Part shown: in pieces, positions 1 to 9,557 of the stretch
How the letters are laid out: each line of letters begins with the position of its first letter
Position numbering within the stretch: position 1 is the stretch's first letter
From: Chara braunii
Taxonomy: Eukaryota; Streptophyta; Charophyceae; Charales; Characeae
NCBI GenBank assembly: GCA_003427395.1
Contig: BFEA01000142.1
Location: forward strand, 2,954,805 to 2,975,236
Length of the DNA: 20,432 nucleotides
Reading direction: 5' to 3'
Translations under genes and position numbers: made by a program
Notes under the pieces: model-generated
Database searches by the model: none
Told to the model about the DNA's origin: nothing
The model's input: the letters and a program-made list of their open reading frames with translations, nothing else

Positions 1-230
1 ACAACAGGCACACGCAACAGGGTACAACCTCGCCGTTAGTCACGGCAACAGAAATCAGCACGTCATCGCACCTCAATGCGTTAAGAAAAAAACACAGCAA
101 CAGCACAGACAACAAAACACAGAAAACACAAAATCACGAATCTAACCTACGACGCGACCAGACCGAGGCAAGCCCCAGGCTTCGCCCTCAGCCTAATGTA
201 CAGTCCACTGAGAATCTGCAGGTCTCATTA
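1..230. other. unassigned left edge
   Basis: I see no gene, exon or clear repeat here. The stretch is A/C-rich, with several short ACAACA and ACACAG runs near 90-130. It does not align by eye with the sequence left of the second LTR copy near 10.8 kb, so the similarity between the two LTR copies appears to begin only around 231. Confidence 0.5.
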
Positions 231-766
231 CATAAGTACCTCTGCCGCTCCCCCTTCCTCCTGTCCTTCTTCCTCCTCCGTGTCCTTGCTTCTTCCCCAG
301 CAGCACTGCTCCAAGCTAGCGCTGCTCCAGCCAGCGCTCCAACCAGTGTGTTGCCAAACTTGCACACCGACAATGAGGCTGGGCTCTTCACCCGGCCTGG
401 AGATACAGCGGCCTGCTTGCCTCTTGGGCGGTGACTTTCAGGCCGCTCGGCCTTCCCAGCAACCGGTACCTCCTCCCTTTCGGACGGAATCATCATTGCA
501 GACTCTGATATTGCCCGTACAGGCCCTAGACTCAGACTGATTGGACTGGTACCCACCTAGACCTAGCCTACATCTACTGGGCCTCTCAAAATGCCACTTT
601 TGTCTTCTTCTGCTCGGCCTCCAGTACCCGCACATCTTCCTCTTCAGGGTGCGGTACCGGCCTACCTGCTACTTGCGTGTTTTCCCCTGCTGCAATCCCT
701 CAATGTCACGGCCACAGGTCAGTACCGGCCCTGAGGGCCCAACGAACGGACAAGTACCCTTGTGGG

Positions 767-1530
767 TCACACACCATTCGATGTAGCAACTGTGACTGCG
801 AAAATTGGATGCGGTGCTTCCATAACCCACACCCGAACCGGTCCTGTCCGGTCTGTAGGGGTGGCCACTCGCCATAGTTCAGCGGTGAATATTTAGAAAT
901 CTGTGAAACCCGTCATACACCTTTCCCCTGCTCTTTGCATGTCATACTCTATCCTGCCCTCCCATTGCCCCTACCTCCCCCACCCCACACTCCTAGAGAA
1001 CTCGGCCTTCTACCTCTTACCCTCTCCCCTCCCCTCCCCTCCCCTCCCCTCCCCTCCCCTTGTACTACTAACAAATACATATGAATGAGCATCATTAAGA
1101 GTATAGACGGTATGAAGATGAAGGATGGACGCAAAGACTGTATAAGCTGAAGATCTGAAGTGAAATGAACAGGAGTATGAATCTCTGAAGAGATGCACAG
1201 GAGCATGCCTTCCCTTTTACTCTGCCTCCTGAAATAACGTGCAAGTGGGCCATGAAGGCACATGGGGATGTGGGCAGCTGCCGCTCAACCACAATCAACG
1301 TGGGCAGCCCTGTGCGTAAGAGGCACAGTAAAAGGGGAGCTGCAAGAACAATGAAAGGGGTACCCCAAGGACAACCAAAAAACTGTCTAATTATAAAATC
1401 GCTTTAATATGTTGGACATCTCAAATGNTCTCNTTGTCTGCAATAGGACAAAGACTGCTTTGATTCTGAATCTATCACCTGGGTGGAATTGGGGCCGTTG
1501 TGGGGAAAATCTCAAACACACTCAAGCCAA
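767..1530. other. sequence inserted in the LTR relic
   Basis: About 770 bp separate two blocks that are nearly adjacent in the LTR copy at 11.4-11.5 kb. It is either an insertion here or a deletion there. It contains a cysteine-rich reading frame that ends at 877, a (TCCCC)n microsatellite and two ambiguous bases (n at 1428 and 1433). No terminal inverted repeats or transposase reading frame are visible. Confidence 0.45.
1025..1060. repeat. (TCCCC)7 microsatellite
   Basis: Seven uninterrupted TCCCC units make a pure C/T strand. The complement is GGGGA repeats, which can form G-rich structures. It lies inside the extra sequence of the LTR relic. Confidence 0.95.
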
Positions 1531-1667
1531 CCAGCACTCAGACAGACATGCGGAACTTAGTGGCAAGTGGGAAACTCAGCAAGGCATTCAGTCCGTGAGC
1601 AAAACTCAGAAATCAGCTGTGTCTCAGTCCGTGTTTGGTTGGGTCATCACAAAGCAGACTTGAAGGA

Positions 1668-1785
1668 GGGAAATCCACACCAAACCGGAGAGAAGTGCAC
1701 AGTGGAAGCTCAATATACAAAAAATAGGGAAATCCACACCAAACCGGAGAGAAGTGCACAGCAGAAGCTCAATATACAAAAATAG
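1668..1785. repeat. 59-bp tandem duplication
   Basis: Two adjacent near-identical copies, at 1668-1726 and 1727-1785, each start GGGAAATCCACACCAAACC and end in an A-rich CAATATACAAAAA stretch. Differences are limited to a few bases (TGG versus CAG near the middle) and the length of the A run. The duplication sits just right of the LTR relic and encodes nothing recognisable. Confidence 0.9.
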
Positions 1786-3034
1786 AATTGAAGGTGAAAC
1801 TTCAAATTTGTATTCCCCTTCCTCCTGTAATCAATAGATGTACAAAATTCCAAGAATCCCAACTGTAAAAAAAAAAAAAAGAGTCCCAAACGTGTTTCAA
1901 CAGCCCCTAACAAACTCAAATGGAACGGCATCGAACTAAGAGGAGCCTTCTTCTTCCTCCATCATCACCTCCACAACTTCCTGGCTATGGCGACCATCGC
2001 CGGAAAGCTGCAGACCACCAGCGCCCCTTCCCTACTTGCAGTGCCAATCAGACATAACACAGAAGACCTGGTGCCCAATCTGTGCTGATGCAGGGAATCC
2101 AGCACCAGCACCCTGAACGAGGTATGAACCTCTCAGCTCGAAGAAGATGGATATGGCTGCCATGTAGTAACCAATGGCAGTGCCCAAACACCAACAGCAC
2201 AGGTGGGTTCGCCGTGCACAGCGCTTGCAAGAGTCTATTTCACGACTTCCCTCACAGCCTACTGGACCTTAGGACCTAAGACACAACAAAACAAAATGGG
2301 CGGGTCCCATCAAGTAATACGGTCTCAGTCCCCAAACCCCAGAGGAAGGTCTCACAAAAAATAGGTCTCAGTCCAAGACCTAGGCTACCAGCTGGGCCGC
2401 CCGGTTCACCCTGTTTCCCGGGGTAGCCCGGCCGTGCAAGGACCAGGGAAGGTCCCAGCAAAAACAAAATCCGAAAAAAAACTATGTTGTGGCAGTTGTG
2501 CAGAAAAATAAACTGAACAATTTTTGCCTCAGGGTCACATGGAAATTCTTTGCCAATTTTTAAGAAATGATTTTTTTCTCATTTTTTCTTTTTTTTTGGG
2601 CCCGGCCGGGCAACTGGTCCCGGGCCACTCTGGTAGCCTAGCCCAAAATTCAAAAGAATTGCAAAAATGACCCAGTTATTGTTACAACCTCTAGAGTCTG
2701 CAAGTTCATTGCATTTCAGTGTTCCGTGTGTGCACGCGTTGGTCTGCTCTCCGCCTTGTCAATTCTGCTCTGGTCTGTGTGTGCTTGATCTTAAATGACT
2801 TCTTATCATTTTTTCCCTCTCATTTTTTTTGTGTTCTCATGTGCCGGTTCATTGCACTGATGTGTCATTGCACGTATTTGCACTCAGTTGTTGCATTTGG
2901 CATCATTTTATCCCAAGCATCAAAAGAAACCATTCAAGATCCAGTCTGTTATTGTCGATGCTCAAATTGAATTCCTGCCAGTTCACTTTGCAATCCCACT
3001 GTGTGGTTGATTAATCTTGATGTGTAAACTGCAG
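1786..3034. other. non-coding stretch before TFIIE exon
   Basis: No coding exon is recognised. The upstream winged-helix part of TFIIE alpha was looked for in the plus frames and not found, so this is probably intron, with earlier exons outside the window. Contents are an A14 run near 1867, a possible MITE-like inverted repeat at 2380-2641, and T-rich DNA from 2570. The stretch ends in a plausible branch region and CAG acceptor at 3034. Confidence 0.5.
2380..2641. repeat. possible MITE-like inverted repeat
   Basis: CTAGGCTACCAG at 2380-2391 is repeated as its exact reverse complement at 2630-2641. Just inside each arm lies GC-rich sequence that again looks partly complementary (GGGCCGCCCGG on the left; CCCGGGCC and CCCGGCCGGG on the right). 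The interior is AT-rich with T runs. The 262-bp size and 12-bp arms fit a non-autonomous DNA element, but there is no clear target-site duplication. Confidence 0.35.
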
Positions 3035-3166
3035 AGTGTAAAAAGTACCAAAGTGCTGCAGGCTGCGATGGCTGCCACCTCTGCACCCTCACCACAGGAA
3101 GGCGACCTCCCAACGGCCCAAGGACGAATGCACACCCATTCATATTGCTGTCTCGACTATGCGCAG
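3035..3166 (+). CDS. GTF2E1: TFIIE alpha subunit, internal exon
   Basis: TFIIE alpha joins TFIIE beta in the RNA polymerase II pre-initiation complex and helps recruit and regulate TFIIH. This 44-codon exon ends with the residues MHTHSYCCLDYAQ, a conserved block in plant TFIIE alpha lying between the winged helix and the zinc ribbon. The block continues without gap into IYDVIRYRLHR in the exon at 6834, which is the main evidence for the call. The start assumes the acceptor CAG at 3032-3034; a second in-phase CAG at 3059-3061 would shorten the exon by nine codons. The donor is abnormal: the exon ends CAG and the next bases are GAAAGT, not GTAAGT. GT sites at 3171 and 3177 would shift the reading frame. 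The symbol is the human orthologue's name. The reading frame is otherwise clean. Confidence 0.8.
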
Positions 3167-4340
3167 GAAAGTGCAGGTGTTGCTATCCACCTTTTTCTGA
3201 CCATTGCCAAATTTGTTTTTTCAACTTTTTGAAGTACTCATTCCATGATTGGAACAACAGTATTGACAACCTGCTACAATTGGAAGCCACCAGTTTTTTC
3301 TTTACTCTATGTTTCTATTTTTAGTGTCTTTTCTTTTGCCCGCCTTGCAAAAGTGGTATTTTTGTACCAACAAGTGCCATATTAGAAAGCTGTACTGAAA
3401 GGTTTTACCCATTTCTTTTTTTCTTTTGTTTCTTCCTTCGCTCTCTCAGATACCAGTGTAACAAGCACTGTTGCAGAGAGGATGGTAGGCGTGAGCATAC
3501 CGATGGACCTGTGGTAACTACACAGAATGATCGCTGCCTGCTAAACGAGGCATGGGAAAACAAAAGTATATCACTGATGGTGTAACAATTAGAAAATGTT
3601 GATTTTGTCATTTTGAAGAGGAGAATATAGTGGTGACTGCATCAATATGGGCCTGCGGTGGAACCAATTCCTTGTCCCAGACCTGCCCATACTAAACCCT
3701 GCAGTCCATATGGTAGTCCCGCAGGCTTGTTAATATGAAAACACCACTGTTGGGGTCCCTGGGTTGAAACTTGGAGCCATTGATGATGCCAGGGCATTTG
3801 GGTATGCAGGGGTGGCGATCCAATGACAGATTGACTATTGGACACTGCATGTTCTTGCAAGGTTGATCGGCTGTCTATACTGTACTGCAGTGGTGATGGA
3901 TAGTTCAGGTTTTGTAGTACGCACACAGAGGAAGTTTCTGGTCTGATGGGGCTCACTTTTTCTCTGCATGCGGCAGCATAACCTCCTCCAAACTCGCAGA
4001 TCTGTAAAAACACCATATCGGTGACCAAAAAATGGGTTCGAGGCAAATGTTCATGACAGATTACATTCCCTGTCATGTTTTATGTCGATGATCCTTTGAG
4101 AGTCTTTCAGACCTTTCTTCTATACTCTGACTAAAGTGTAAGCTGGGTCTCGCGTAACGCCCCAGCGAGGCCCGAATTCAGTCTTGGGAAAACGCTCGGG
4201 ACAGGGAGGGGCAGGCCCGGCAGAAACTGCTGGTCGTGGCTCGTTTTTTTTTTTTTGTTTCCCTTCTCGCGCATGGGGTTCAGGAAAGATCTGGAACGTG
4301 CTGCGTTTGGGAAGTTTCTGGCCGGCCGCATGTTTGAATA

Positions 4341-4615
4341 GCGGCAAGCGTTCCTGTGTTTGCGGTATTTTAGAAGTCTCTCGGGTCGCGCCGTGTTTTT
4401 TTTTTCCGCTGTGTTTTGTTTTTCCTGCCCTTGGCTTCGTTCCGGGGTCGGATCCGTGCATGTCGTTTGGTCGTGGGGGCGGCAAGCATTCCTGTGCTTT
4501 TGGTATTTTAGAAGTCTCTTGGGTTGCGCCATGTTTTTTTTTTTCGCTATGTTTTGTTTTTCCTGCCTTGGCTCCGTTCCGCCGTCGGATGTGTGCATGT
4601 CGTTTGGTTGTGGGG
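4341..4615. repeat. tandem duplication, period 138 bp
   Basis: Two copies, 4341-4478 and 4479-4615, each begin GCGGCAAGC(G/A)TTCCTGTG, include a T9-T12 tract followed by CGCT and TTTTGTTTTTCCTGCC, and end GTCGTTTGGT(C/T)GTGGGGGCGGC. They are roughly 90% identical by eye. A weak third start (GCGGCTGCG) follows at 4616. The duplication creates long chance reading frames on both strands. Confidence 0.9.
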
Positions 4616-4689
4616 GCGGCTGCGCTGGCAGTGTTTTGTCATTTTCCGCTTCCGGGGCGTCCATCCTTGGATGTTAGAGTACAAGTACA

Positions 4690-4940
4690 TACTAGCGAAG
4701 GGCCTTGCCTCACTACTCTTCCGATGCAGAAATGACAAAATATGGCGGTGTATCTTCCCATTTTCTAGCGGAAGATTCATTCCCGTTGTGCACATTTGGC
4801 GAGTAATGGAGCGAGGCTCGACGTCACGGGAAAGCAGCATCTATTCATGACTGACCATGGTCCTCGCTCCACTACTGGCGGTGCATCATTCCATGTCCTA
4901 GCGGAAGATTCATCCTCATTGTACTATTCTCAGATCTTCA
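4690..4940. repeat. diverged tandem duplication, period about 134 bp
   Basis: TATGGCGGTGTATCTTCCC at about 4742, followed by CTAGCGGAAGATTCAT, recurs as ACTGGCGGTGCATCATTCC at about 4876, followed by the same CTAGCGGAAGATTCAT. The copies are much less alike than the adjacent 138-bp pair, so this is an older or separate event. Confidence 0.7.
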
Positions 4941-6054
4941 TTCCCGCCCTCTCACATCCTCCCTCCACCCCCCCCACCCTTCCCTTTTTACTTTCTGGGA
5001 CTTCCGTCCCCAGCTCTGGATCAGATTGCCGTCGGATTAGAACAGATAATAATTGAGTCATGAGTTCGAATCATGCTCAATGCAACAACACTGTGCACTA
5101 CCCGCCCCACTACTCCATTAAGAAAACAAGTCGGACCCGCCACGGCGAAGCTGCGGCCGAGAGGCGGGGATGAGATGAAACGACGAAGGCGGGCCATGTC
5201 CCACGACCCCAGAAAGATAAACCAAAACGCTAAGGCTTAATGCTTTCGTGGCTTTTGCGAGAGGGGCGGGGGGGGAACTGCTTAGCCAAACCCAAACACA
5301 CCAGCCTCCTGTCAGGGCCACATGAACCATTCAGCCACACTGGTCGAGTGCATTATTATGTCATGAGGAGTAGGAACGTGCAGGGAGGAATTGGGAGAAA
5401 TCTAGTAATTTATTAATTTCACCTGCTGTCCTTCTGGGCAGTTAGTGGCAGTGTCCTGGGCTATGACTCAGTACTGCTCAGGCACTGAAACACTGATCAA
5501 GCGCCATTCCCAGGGTCCCGTTCTCTCTAGCCCGAGGGTCAGCACACTGGTCCTAATGACCTATTCTACAAGCCATTATGCTGCCCTACTACCAACACAG
5601 CATTGGTTGGTGCATCTTCTGAATCGTTCGCGCTGACCTGTTCCACATTCATTGTAGGTGAAGCACAATCCTGCATGTCCTCATTCTCTGCAAAATGTCT
5701 TTTCACAAGTACAGTGGCTAAGCCCAGGGAGATTCTCCTGTGTTGTTAATGCAGTGCTCGAGCAGTGTGCGAGCACACTATTGACCTTGCTTCTTGGGAA
5801 GCAAGCATCTCCCATGTTTGAGTATGAAGCATTCACATGCATCACTGTTTTCAAGCACTGTTCACCCAACATATCTTTCACTCTTTAACTGGCCTATCTT
5901 TCACTGGTCCTTATCTCTGCAATCCCCTTGACCTAACTGCACTGTGCCTGAGCATTCTCAAAGCCGTTGCTCCTCATACACCCTTCTTAAGTGCCCTCGC
6001 CTTGCCTGCTTCTTAAGCACGAACAAACAATCCTCCTCCAGTTCATGTGCCACC

Positions 6055-6222
6055 GCAATGTATTTCAGTGATAAAGGACCAAAAGAGCTGGCGGTGCTCA
6101 GTAGGCCGTTGCACTCTATGGTTTGTAATGTTGGCCACGGCAAGGTATTTTGGTCCGAAGGACCAAAAGAGCTGGAGGTGCTCAGTAGGCCGTCGCACGT
6201 GACGGTTTGTAATTTGGGGATG
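6055..6222. repeat. 84-bp tandem duplication
   Basis: The core GGACCAAAAGAGCTGG appears at 6076 and 6160, each followed by GGTGCTCAGTAGGCCGT, then a variable part and GGTTTGTAAT. The period is 84 bp. It lies within the TFIIE intron about 0.6 kb before the next exon. Confidence 0.9.
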
Positions 6223-6833
6223 TGAAAAATCCGAAAAGATCAGAGGCTATCATACGTATCCACAGTGTGGATTCTCAATATCCAAGGCCTCGGTGCATCG
6301 CGCAGGAGGAAGATTACTACAGAGACCAAGGGTAGGTAAAACGGAATGCAAGACTTGGGCGCTAAGATGGCCTCCCTCTCATTCTCATTCACGAGTCAAT
6401 CCATCGGACTCAGAAACCGAGTCTGAAAGGAATTTGGCAAGGAAAGGCAAGCTGACAGTCATCCTCCAGGAAATGGAGTGATCACTGCTGATGAGGGATC
6501 CTTCAGCCTAACAGAAGGTAGTGTGAGCGTGTAAATGTTGTATTTTACCTTCAAGCAGATTGACGCTTCCCAGGATGGAAATCGAGCCATGACCATGTGA
6601 GCCTGTTTTTACTTATAAAAAAAGTATTGGGAAGAACAGGCTTAGCAATAGTGGTGGTTTAAATGCGTTGCTAGAGTGCTTCTCACACACTGCTGCTCCT
6701 ATGATTGAACTTCATGTTTTCGAGTTTCAATGAGTTGCCCATCAGCTTCTGCTTTTTACCAGCACCTGTACTGGCTTGCTTCAGAGGGAATTGTGGATTG
6801 GTGTTGAGAATTTATCTTCTTGATATTTTGCAG

Positions 6834-6949
6834 ATATACGACGTCATCAGGTACAGGCTGCATCGTGCAAAACGGAAGATAAAGGATGAGCTAGAAGATC
6901 GAAATGTGCTTCAGGAATATGTGTGCCCAAATCCATCTTGCGCGCGAAG
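6834..6949 (+). CDS. GTF2E1: TFIIE alpha subunit, zinc-ribbon exon 1
   Basis: The exon encodes 38 codons plus two bases: IYDVIRYRLHRAKRKIKDEL, then EDRNVLQEYVCPNPSCAR. The first part is the conserved helical segment of TFIIE alpha leading into the zinc ribbon; CPNPSC supplies the first pair of zinc ligands. The acceptor is TTTTGCAG at 6826-6833 and the donor is AG|GTGAGA at 6950, both good. The last codon is split (AG plus A from the next exon), restoring the arginine before YSALDAL. The first cysteine pair is spaced C-x4-C, whereas the usual TFIIE pattern is C-x2-C. Phase and sequence agree with the exons on both sides, so this is very unlikely to be a chance reading frame. Confidence 0.9.
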
Positions 6950-8813
6950 GTGAGAATCAGTTTGCTCTCCTCCTTTCATGTGTCTCACACAAGTTATCCC
7001 CAATAGGCCATAGCCAGTGGCTGTGACAGACAGTTGTTCCATCAGATGAAAGAAAACTGGAAACAAAAGGGAGTTCTGTATTTGTCGATGTTCCCTGATC
7101 TGAAGCGAAACTCTGGCCACAAAAAAAAAAAGGAGCAGAATTTTTCCTAGCTCACGGTTGGCCAGGAACTGTATCCAAACATAGTCCGTTACCTTTCCAG
7201 ATGCCATGTAGGTTCAGGTGATGATGCACAATCTCAGCACTCATACTAATACAGTGGAGGAAGCAAGCACAAAGCATAAGATAAGTAATCACATTTGGTC
7301 GAGTGTTCATAGGCAGCTCAATATGGAAGATAAAGAGACACAAATTGATGTATGAAATATAGTAGTTCCCGGTGTGTAGCTAGCACAGAGAGAAATGAGT
7401 AGAAGCGCAAGGAACCACCCAATGAGAACACCAAATCTCATAGAACTCGAAACATGATTAAGTCAAGTTGAAAGCAGAAAACCAGAGCGGAATATACCAA
7501 TTATGAGCAAACAGAACACTGAAGTCACTTGATAGAGAAGGCCTGACTTCCACCTCCAATCAGCAATCCAACAACAATGTAGTAGCCTTACTTGCAGTAT
7601 GACTGCCCTAATCTAATTCCTACTACCTTTACTCATGCTAGTTTCTACCACCTCAGTCACTGTGGACCCAAACCACTCTTGTACTTTGCCTGTGTTTTCC
7701 TTGATGCCTTCCCCTGGCCCCCCACTGCCCCTCTACTCCCGGCCCAAGAAAAAGCTATGGGGCATCTTAGTATTCACCTGGGCCACATTGCAAATGTCTT
7801 CAGAAGGTAGCTACCCTCTAATGGCACTAAAAGTGCTTGAATCACCATCCCTATGTCAGCCTGGTTTCCCCTGCTAATCAAACACTCACTGTTGTTACAG
7901 GACTGGAAATGTTTAGAATACTTGTAGAGCAAGGTTTTGCTGGAGAAAAAATACTGGTGTACTTTTAAGAAGGTATTGTACAGCAAGGTTTTGCTGGAGA
8001 AAATACTGGTGTACTTCTAAGAAGGTATTTGAGGAAAAAGATATAAAGAGGAATGACAATAGCTCAACCAGGTACATTTGAACCACATACTCGTTTTGAA
8101 GCACAAGTTTATATACTTCACAAAGAAGGATATCGTCATTCTCCTTTTTTTGCAGGATATCAAGCTCAATTTTATGTTCGAAAAAGAAAAGGCTAAGTAA
8201 CACCCTTCGGGTCCCCTTAACCACTTCACAATATGACCCCGAAGATGCTCCACTCTCGGTCTCTTTCTCCAAGAATAAAAAATGCCTGCCTGGTTTTGCT
8301 TGCCTGGACGTCTGGGTCACAGTCATGCTTTTCCAGATCCAGATGTCTAGATGAGGATATGGAGATTATGGACCCGTTGGGGCCAGGCGTATTTCTGACC
8401 CTATATCATGGGTGGTCATGTATGCTGCTTTGAGAAAATCTGGGAGTATGTTTGTGACCACTTGCAGCTGTAGTCCTGGGCTACGAACATCCCCTTCTTC
8501 GTTTTTTTAGGAATGCTCTGAGGATTCCACTTCCCTCTTGCCTTTCCTGTGCCAGCAAGAAGTCAGAAGACTCGAACACATACCCTCGCTGACATATCCG
8601 AAGTCAGGCAGCCACAATTGGACTCATAATCTATTTGAACTGAGGTAGTTGTGTGAACATGCCTCTACCAGCAGTCACACCCTGATCCAGAGCTCATTCA
8701 AGTTTGCTTCCTATCCGTTTCATCGCCTTGCTGGTTTTTCTTCTCTCACACCTGCAAGATGTGTAATGACAGGGAAAGCTTGCTGAGTCCCAACAGTTGT
8801 TGTGTGCAAGCAG
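6950..8813 (+). other. GTF2E1: TFIIE alpha intron, 1.86 kb
   Basis: A phase-2 GT-AG intron (GTGAGA ... GTGCAAGCAG) interrupts the zinc ribbon between its two cysteine pairs. It holds a 54-bp tandem duplication at about 7929-8036 and otherwise unremarkable AT-rich sequence. No further exon or antisense gene is recognised in it. Confidence 0.85.
7929..8036. repeat. 54-bp tandem duplication
   Basis: GCAAGGTTTTGCTGGAGAAA begins at 7929 and again at 7983. Each is followed by an A run, TACTGGTGTACTT, one variable base and TAAGAAGGTATT. Only the A-run length and single bases differ, so the event is fairly recent. Confidence 0.92.
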
Positions 8814-9009
8814 ATACTCTGCTTTGGATGCGCTCAGGCTGATCAGCCTCGCAGATGAGCTGTTCCATTGTGAAGGATGCAATGCTGAGCTTGTAGCAGA
8901 GAGTGACAAGCTGGCAGCTGCGGCGGCGGCAGAAGGAGGCGAGGACAATGCAGATAATGCGAGGCGGAAGAGGAGAGAACTGCTAAAAGAAATGCTCCAC
9001 AAATTGGAG
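8814..9009 (+). CDS. GTF2E1: TFIIE alpha subunit, zinc-ribbon exon 2
   Basis: The exon encodes YSALDALRLISLADELFHCE, then GCNAELVAESDKLAAAAAAE, an acidic stretch, and RRKRRELLKEMLHKLE. FHCEGC provides the second zinc ligand pair (C-x2-C at 8869-8880), completing the ribbon begun in the exon at 6834. The rest is the conserved helical region that follows it in plant TFIIE alpha. The acceptor is AAGCAG at 8808-8813, and the single base A at 8814 completes the split arginine codon. The donor GAG|GTATTC at 9010 leaves phase 0. The alanine run comes from GCGGCGGCGGC-type repeats, a mild expansion inside the coding region. The C-terminal portion of the protein is not seen before the window ends. Confidence 0.92.
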
Positions 9010-9148
9010 GTATTCACTATCTATTTTGTTTAGTTCAATTAATATCCTGCTGATTCCATTTGTGTTACGATGCTGGCCAATTTCGAAGTGCAAAATCACG
9101 AGAAAGCACAGTTCCATCCAATTGCAAAAGAAATGAATGAGCTTGAGA

Positions 9149-9205
9149 GGAGAGAGAGAGAGAGAGAGAGAAGAAGAAGAAGAAGAAGAAGAAGAAGAAG
9201 AAGAA
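9149..9205. repeat. (GA)n-(GAA)n compound microsatellite
   Basis: About ten GA units run directly into about eleven GAA units, giving a purine-only strand on plus. It lies 140 bp after the third TFIIE exon. Confidence 0.95.
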
Positions 9206-9410
9206 TGTAATGAACCCAGATCGTGAACACAGTTGTCAACAATGCAAGTCCAGATAGAATAAGACGAGATAATCATTCACAGACGAAGAAGAGAGGAGGG
9301 AGGATAGGCAAAGGAGAGGAAGTAAATACAATGCCCACTCCTGCTTCGGGCTCCCTCCTCCAACTCCACTTTAGTAATCAACAGTCTGAATGAGTATCTG
9401 AAGTTTCAAT

Positions 9411-9424
9411 GTGCCACGTGGCAC
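9411..9424. promoter_or_regulatory. 14-bp palindrome with G-box core
   Basis: GTGCCACGTGGCAC is a perfect palindrome centred on CACGTG, the G-box core bound by plant bZIP and bHLH factors. A shorter version, GCCACGTGGC, occurs at 20224-20233. Whether it regulates anything is unknown: no promoter or transcript start is recognised nearby. Confidence 0.4.
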
Positions 9425-9557
9425 CTTCTAATTAGTCCCTCATCAGAGCTGGAGCAATGTCATCATGAAGTCCACCAGGTACGTATCACGATCTCTCCAC
9501 AGTCCTGATCTTACTCTCCCTCGCAACCAATCACCTCATGTAAGTAGTGTGGACAAT

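Larger units (their letters stand above)
231..1651 (-). mobile_element. solo-LTR-like relic, interrupted
   Basis: This is a second, diverged copy of the LTR that ends the minus-strand chromovirus at about 10.84-11.57 kb. The match is obvious where 523-587 aligns with 11161-11224 (both begin GCCCTAGACTCAGACT and end ACTGGGCCTCT), and again where 1545-1651 aligns with about 11470-11572. The right end, GGTCATCACA at 1642-1651, corresponds to GGTCCTTACA at 11563-11572, so it is read as the TG...CA terminus of a minus-oriented LTR. No internal element sequence adjoins it, which fits a solo LTR or fragment. Between about 767 and 1530 this copy carries sequence that the other copy lacks. The left limit is approximate and no target-site duplication was found. 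Confidence 0.6.
3167..6833 (+). other. GTF2E1: TFIIE alpha intron, 3.67 kb
   Basis: The intron is defined by protein continuity: the residues before it (LDYAQ) and after it (IYDVIRYRL) are contiguous in the family. It begins GAAAGT and ends TTGATATTTTGCAG, so the 3' site is good and the 5' site is not. It contains T-rich tandem duplications (4341-4615 and about 4690-4940), an 84-bp duplication (about 6055-6222) and GC-rich stretches near 5100-5300. Reading frames of 60-180 codons occur on both strands but none resembles a known protein. Confidence 0.65.

Noticed and set aside
1025-1060. Telomere-like (TCCCC)n
   Set aside because: It is short and internal, the unit is not a known telomere repeat, and it lies inside a degenerate LTR.
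1567-1785. Frame containing HQTGEKC-like text, suggesting zinc fingers
   Set aside because: The resemblance to a C2H2 linker is accidental. No Cys/His ligand pattern is present, and the sequence is just a 59-bp tandem duplication.
3642-4076. 144-codon minus-strand frame
   Set aside because: No recognisable domain or splice structure. It lies in an intron and is of a length that can occur by chance.
4131-4735. Overlapping reading frames of 177 and 183 codons on opposite strands
   Set aside because: They exist because a 138-bp unit with long T tracts is duplicated. The proteins are low-complexity and repetitive, match nothing, and lie inside the TFIIE intron.
5059-5075. tRNA-like T arm with GTTCGAA loop
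   Set aside because: The stem CATGA/TCATG is offset from a true T arm, and no acceptor stem, D arm or anticodon arm could be built. At most a decayed SINE tail.
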